Shown here one piece after another: positions 61,485 through 64,000 of a DNA stretch of 64,000 bases. The notes beneath the pieces are model-generated. The model was not told where the DNA came from. It did no database searches and worked only from the letters and a program-made list of their open reading frames with translations. A program made the translations under genes and the position numbers. Source of the stretch: JBJMLO01 sp045805265 (GTDB taxonomy: Bacteria; Actinomycetota; UBA4738; JACQTL01); contig JBJMLO010000021.1 in assembly GCA_045805265.1 (NCBI GenBank), forward strand, positions 62,001-126,000, written 5' to 3'. Position 1 is the first letter of the stretch, and every line of letters starts with the position of its first letter.

Positions 61485-62983
61485 TCAGCCGCCCTTCAGC
61501 GCGGAGAGCCGGAGGGCCAGCTGCTCCTGCACCACGGCGTACGAGGGCTCGCCCGCCCGGTTCTGGAGCTCGTAGGGGTCCGCCGGCCCGTTGGCCCCGG
61601 TCAGGTCGTACAGCTCCCGCTCGCCGGTGACCAGCTCGACGTACAGGTACTCCTCCGTGCGCACGGCCCACCACTTCGGCATGGGCTTCTGGGCTCCGGG
61701 CAGCTCGAGGAGGACTGAATCTCGCCAGGGGGGGTCGAGGCCGTTCAGCAGAGGGGCGATGCTGGTCCCGTCCTCGGCCAACGGCGGCGTGATCCCGGCC
61801 AGCTCGGCGAACGTGGGGGCCACGTCGACGTTCGACACCAGGTGATCGTCCACGTGGGGCGTCGCGCCCGGGTAGCGCACTAGGAACGGCGTCCGCACGC
61901 ACTCGTCGTACGCGCATCGCTTGCCGAACCACCGGTGCTCGCCGTAGGAGAACCCGTTGTCGGTCATGTACAGGATCACGGTGTGGTCCAGCTCACCCTT
62001 CGCCGCCAGCTTGGCGAGCACGTCGTCCACCATCCGGTCGGCTCCCAGCATCGTCTCGTACTCACGCTCCCGCCGGCTGTCGTACGTGGCCTGCCTGGCC
62101 GCACTGAGCGGGGTGATGTTGCGAATCCATGCCGGCTTGTCGGACACGTCCTGCTCGGCGAACGCCGGGCTGTGCAGGGGAGGAAGGCTCGAGTAGGCGC
62201 CCTTGTCGCCCGGGGCGGGGATCCGAGCGCCGTGCGGCGCGAGGGGAGCGAGGTACAGCAGGAACGGTCGATCCGCCGGCGCCTCGTCGAGGAACTGCAA
62301 CTCCTTCCGGCGCATCACGGTGGTGTGGTAGTCGCTCTGTGCCGAACCGTAGTCGACGGCCGTGGCGGGACCCCCGGCGCACGACGGCGACCCGGCCGGC
62401 GCATCGGGTCGGGGACACTCGTCGAGGGTGTAGGTGTAGTAATCGACCGCCCCCCCCGCGTCGGCCGCCCACCGGTCCCACCCGGGCGGGACGTAGGGCC
62501 CTCGGTTCAGCGGATAGTGGTTGAAATACCGGCCCACCAGTCCGGTCCAGTACCCCGCGTCGTGCAGCCACGTCGCCAGCGTCGAGGCTCGTCGAAGGCC
62601 CCGAGCGAATCGGTGGTGACGCCGGTGTGGGGATACCGTCCGGTGAGGATCGAGGACCGGGAGGGACAGCACAGCGGGTCGTTGTCGAAGCCGTTGGAGA
62701 AACGTATCCAGTGTTCGGACGGGTCGGACACGTGACCCTCGAACAGCGGCATGACCGGCGGCGAATGAGGAAGCGAGTCGATCGACTGGTCGTCGGTGAG
62801 GATCAGGACGAGGTTCGGACGGTCGAGGGGTGACGCGCTGCCGGTGGCGGGTCCCTGAACCGACGCGAGGAGGACGAGGGCCGGAACCAGTGCGGACCTC
62901 GGCCATCCGGTGAGCCGACGGGGACGGTCGCGGGGCCCTGCCGGAGAACTTGCGTGCGAGGCAGGCAACTCGGTCCCTCCCAT
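61485..62983 (-). pseudogene. Sulfatase split by a single-base frameshift
   Basis: The N-terminal part (ATG at 62983, signal peptide, LILTDDQ metal site, Cys-type motif CCPSR with Cys105 as the formylglycine precursor) is in one frame and ends soon after SLGAFDE near 62588. The rest (from LATWLHDAGYWTG to LSALKGG, including MTDNGFSYGEH) continues in the neighbouring frame to 61485. One missing C in GGCC at about 62587-62589 would explain it. With that base restored the protein would be about 500 residues, a typical secreted sulfatase. It may be a true frameshift or a sequence error. Confidence 0.8.
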
Positions 62984-63148
62984 GTTCCCGGTCGCGGATC
63001 CGGGTCAGGATAGTCGCTCCCCAGCCCACGACAGGAACGAGCACATGCTTGCATCGCCCGACGTGGCTCCCGCTTTCAGGAGCTGGTGGCACCATGCCCG
63101 GATCCGCAGAAGCGCTTGCTCCGCGTTGACCGGCAGGGTTTGGGAGGA

Positions 63149-64000
63149 CTACGAGGCGCGGCGGATCGCCAGGACGGCGTTCTGGCCGCCGAAGCCGAAT
63201 GAGTTCGACAGGGCCAGGTCGACGGTGGCCTCCCGGGCCTCGTTGGGAATGGGATCGAGGTCGCAGGCGGGGTCCGGCGTGGCGTAGTGGATGGTCGGCG
63301 GCAGGACGCCGTCGTGGATGGCCAGCGCGACGGTGGCCGCCTCGGCGGCCCCGGCGGCCCCCAGCAGGTGGCCGGTCATCGACTTGGTGGACGAGACCGG
63401 AATCGTCCGGGCGACCTCCTCGCCCAGCGCGGCCTTGATGGCGGCCGTCTCGGCGGCGTCGTTGAGCTGCGTGGAGGTGCCGTGCGCGTTGATGTAGCCG
63501 ACGTCCTCGGGCGCCGCACCCGCGTCGCGCATCGCGGCGCGGATGGCGATGGCGGCCCCGGTTCCGCTCGGCTCGGGCTGGGTGATGTGGAACGCGTCCG
63601 CGCTCGCGCCGTAGCCGGAGACCTCGGCGTAGATCCGGGCGCTGCGGGCCCGGGCGTGATCCTCCGACTCGAGCACCAGCACGCAGGCGCCCTCGCTGAG
63701 CACGAACCCGTTGCGCCCGGCGTCGAACGGCCGGCTGGCCGTCTCCGGGTCCGGGTTCTTCGTCAGGGCCTGCATCTGGGCGAACGCCGCGATGCACAGG
63801 GGAAGGATCGCGGCCTCGGTCCCACCGGCGAGCGCCACGTCGATCAGCCCGTCGCGCACCATCCGGTACGCCTCGCCGACCGCGTGCGCCCCGGCCGCGC
63901 AGGCCGTGACGATGCACATGTTCGGGCCGGTGAGCCCGAAGTGCATGGCGACATGTCCCGCGCTGGCGTTCGCCATCAGCCCGGGGACCATGAACGCGCT
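63149..64000 (-). CDS. fabF: Beta-ketoacyl-ACP synthase II (N-terminus off window)
   Basis: At least 284 residues of FabF. The catalytic cysteine is in VTACAAG, and the two histidines are in INAHGTST and KSMTGHLLGAAG. The end NSFGFGGQNAVLAIRRAS is typical. The N-terminal part lies beyond position 64000. It elongates fatty acids in the cytoplasm. Neighbouring fab genes are not visible. Confidence 0.96.
   Translation of the reverse strand, partial: SAFMVPGLMANASAGHVAMHFGLTGPNMCIVTACAAGAHAVGEAYRMVRDGLIDVALAGGTEAAILPLCIAAFAQMQALTKNPDPETASRPFDAGRNGFVLSEGACVLVLESEDHARARSARIYAEVSGYGASADAFHITQPEPSGTGAAIAIRAAMRDAGAAPEDVGYINAHGTSTQLNDAAETAAIKAALGEEVARTIPVSSTKSMTGHLLGAAGAAEAATVALAIHDGVLPPTIHYATPDPACDLDPIPNEAREATVDLALSNSFGFGGQNAVLAIRRAS

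Noticed and set aside
62507..62983. Two separate sulfatase genes
   Set aside because: The two frames encode consecutive parts of one protein without a new start for the second, so one frameshifted gene is the simplest reading.

Overview
The window reads as a chromosomal segment of a high-GC actinobacterium, probably an uncultured soil member of the Actinomycetota. Supporting signs are the very high GC content, frequent GTG starts, the tig-clpP-clpX and valS-folC-ndk gene orders, an F420-type LLM oxidoreductase, RsbW-type anti-sigma kinases with a sigma-B/sigma-F-like promoter, an Rv2578c-type radical SAM protein, a UPF0104 flippase-like protein, and many starts that look leaderless (a TANNNT hexamer 7-10 nt before the start codon and no Shine-Dalgarno sequence). 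No complete mobile element, CRISPR array or rRNA was seen. Six of the seven tRNA genes are on the minus strand.

Layout. 0-9 kb: a large membrane protein (cut by the window edge), an RTX lipoprotein, a GT4 glycosyltransferase, a GAF-PAS sensor kinase and several very small proteins, including a SnoaL-like relic. 9-12.4 kb: a xylose-type ABC importer operon. 12.5-17.2 kb: a methyltransferase, a YcaQ-type DNA glycosylase and a secreted beta-helix protein. 17.4-18.1 kb: tRNA-Leu, tRNA-Lys and tRNA-His. 18-21.7 kb: an intein-split radical SAM gene behind a LexA-like box, then a stress-type block of an RsbW-like kinase, two tiny membrane proteins and a second, degenerate ATPase-fold protein. 21.7-24.5 kb: a DUF983 protein, the arsR-arsM pair and a GNAT-SRPBCC fusion. 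24.6-29.5 kb: two alpha/beta hydrolases, a GbsR-type regulator operon, and an HxlR regulator divergent from a small protein across a perfect palindrome. 29.6-35.5 kb: secreted proteins (TolB-RTX fusion, SpoIID-like, beta-helix paralogue) with a dual-specificity phosphatase. 35.6-39.8 kb: PhzF, a stand-alone LigD-type polymerase domain, MarR/YceI and an inositol-phosphatase-like enzyme. 39.9-43.9 kb: tig-clpP-clpX-DinB. 43.9-55.8 kb: envelope genes (FG-GAP protein, PAP2 phosphatases, a PAP2-kinase fusion, lipoproteins, a flippase-like protein, a polymer-forming membrane protein and a 1348-residue IPT/Ig protein). 55.9-64 kb: valS-folC-ndk behind a possible valine-rich leader peptide, an LLM oxidoreductase, a frameshifted sulfatase and fabF (cut by the edge).

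How the genes fit together. Translational coupling through 4-nt ATGA or GTGA overlaps is common: tig-clpP, arsR-arsM, the GbsR operon, the PAP2-kinase operon and folC-ndk. An apparent CTGA overlap joins clpX to DinB. The protein quality-control genes and the valS-folC-ndk block are ordinary housekeeping. The accessory content is mostly envelope proteins of repetitive beta architecture (RTX, TolB, beta-helix, FG-GAP, IPT/Ig) and small regulators with recognisable palindromic operators. The most unusual features are the intein placed inside the iron-sulfur cluster motif of an apparently SOS-controlled radical SAM enzyme, the sigma-B-like control of the RsbW block, the degenerate PAP2 domain fused to a kinase, and the putative valine leader peptide before valS.
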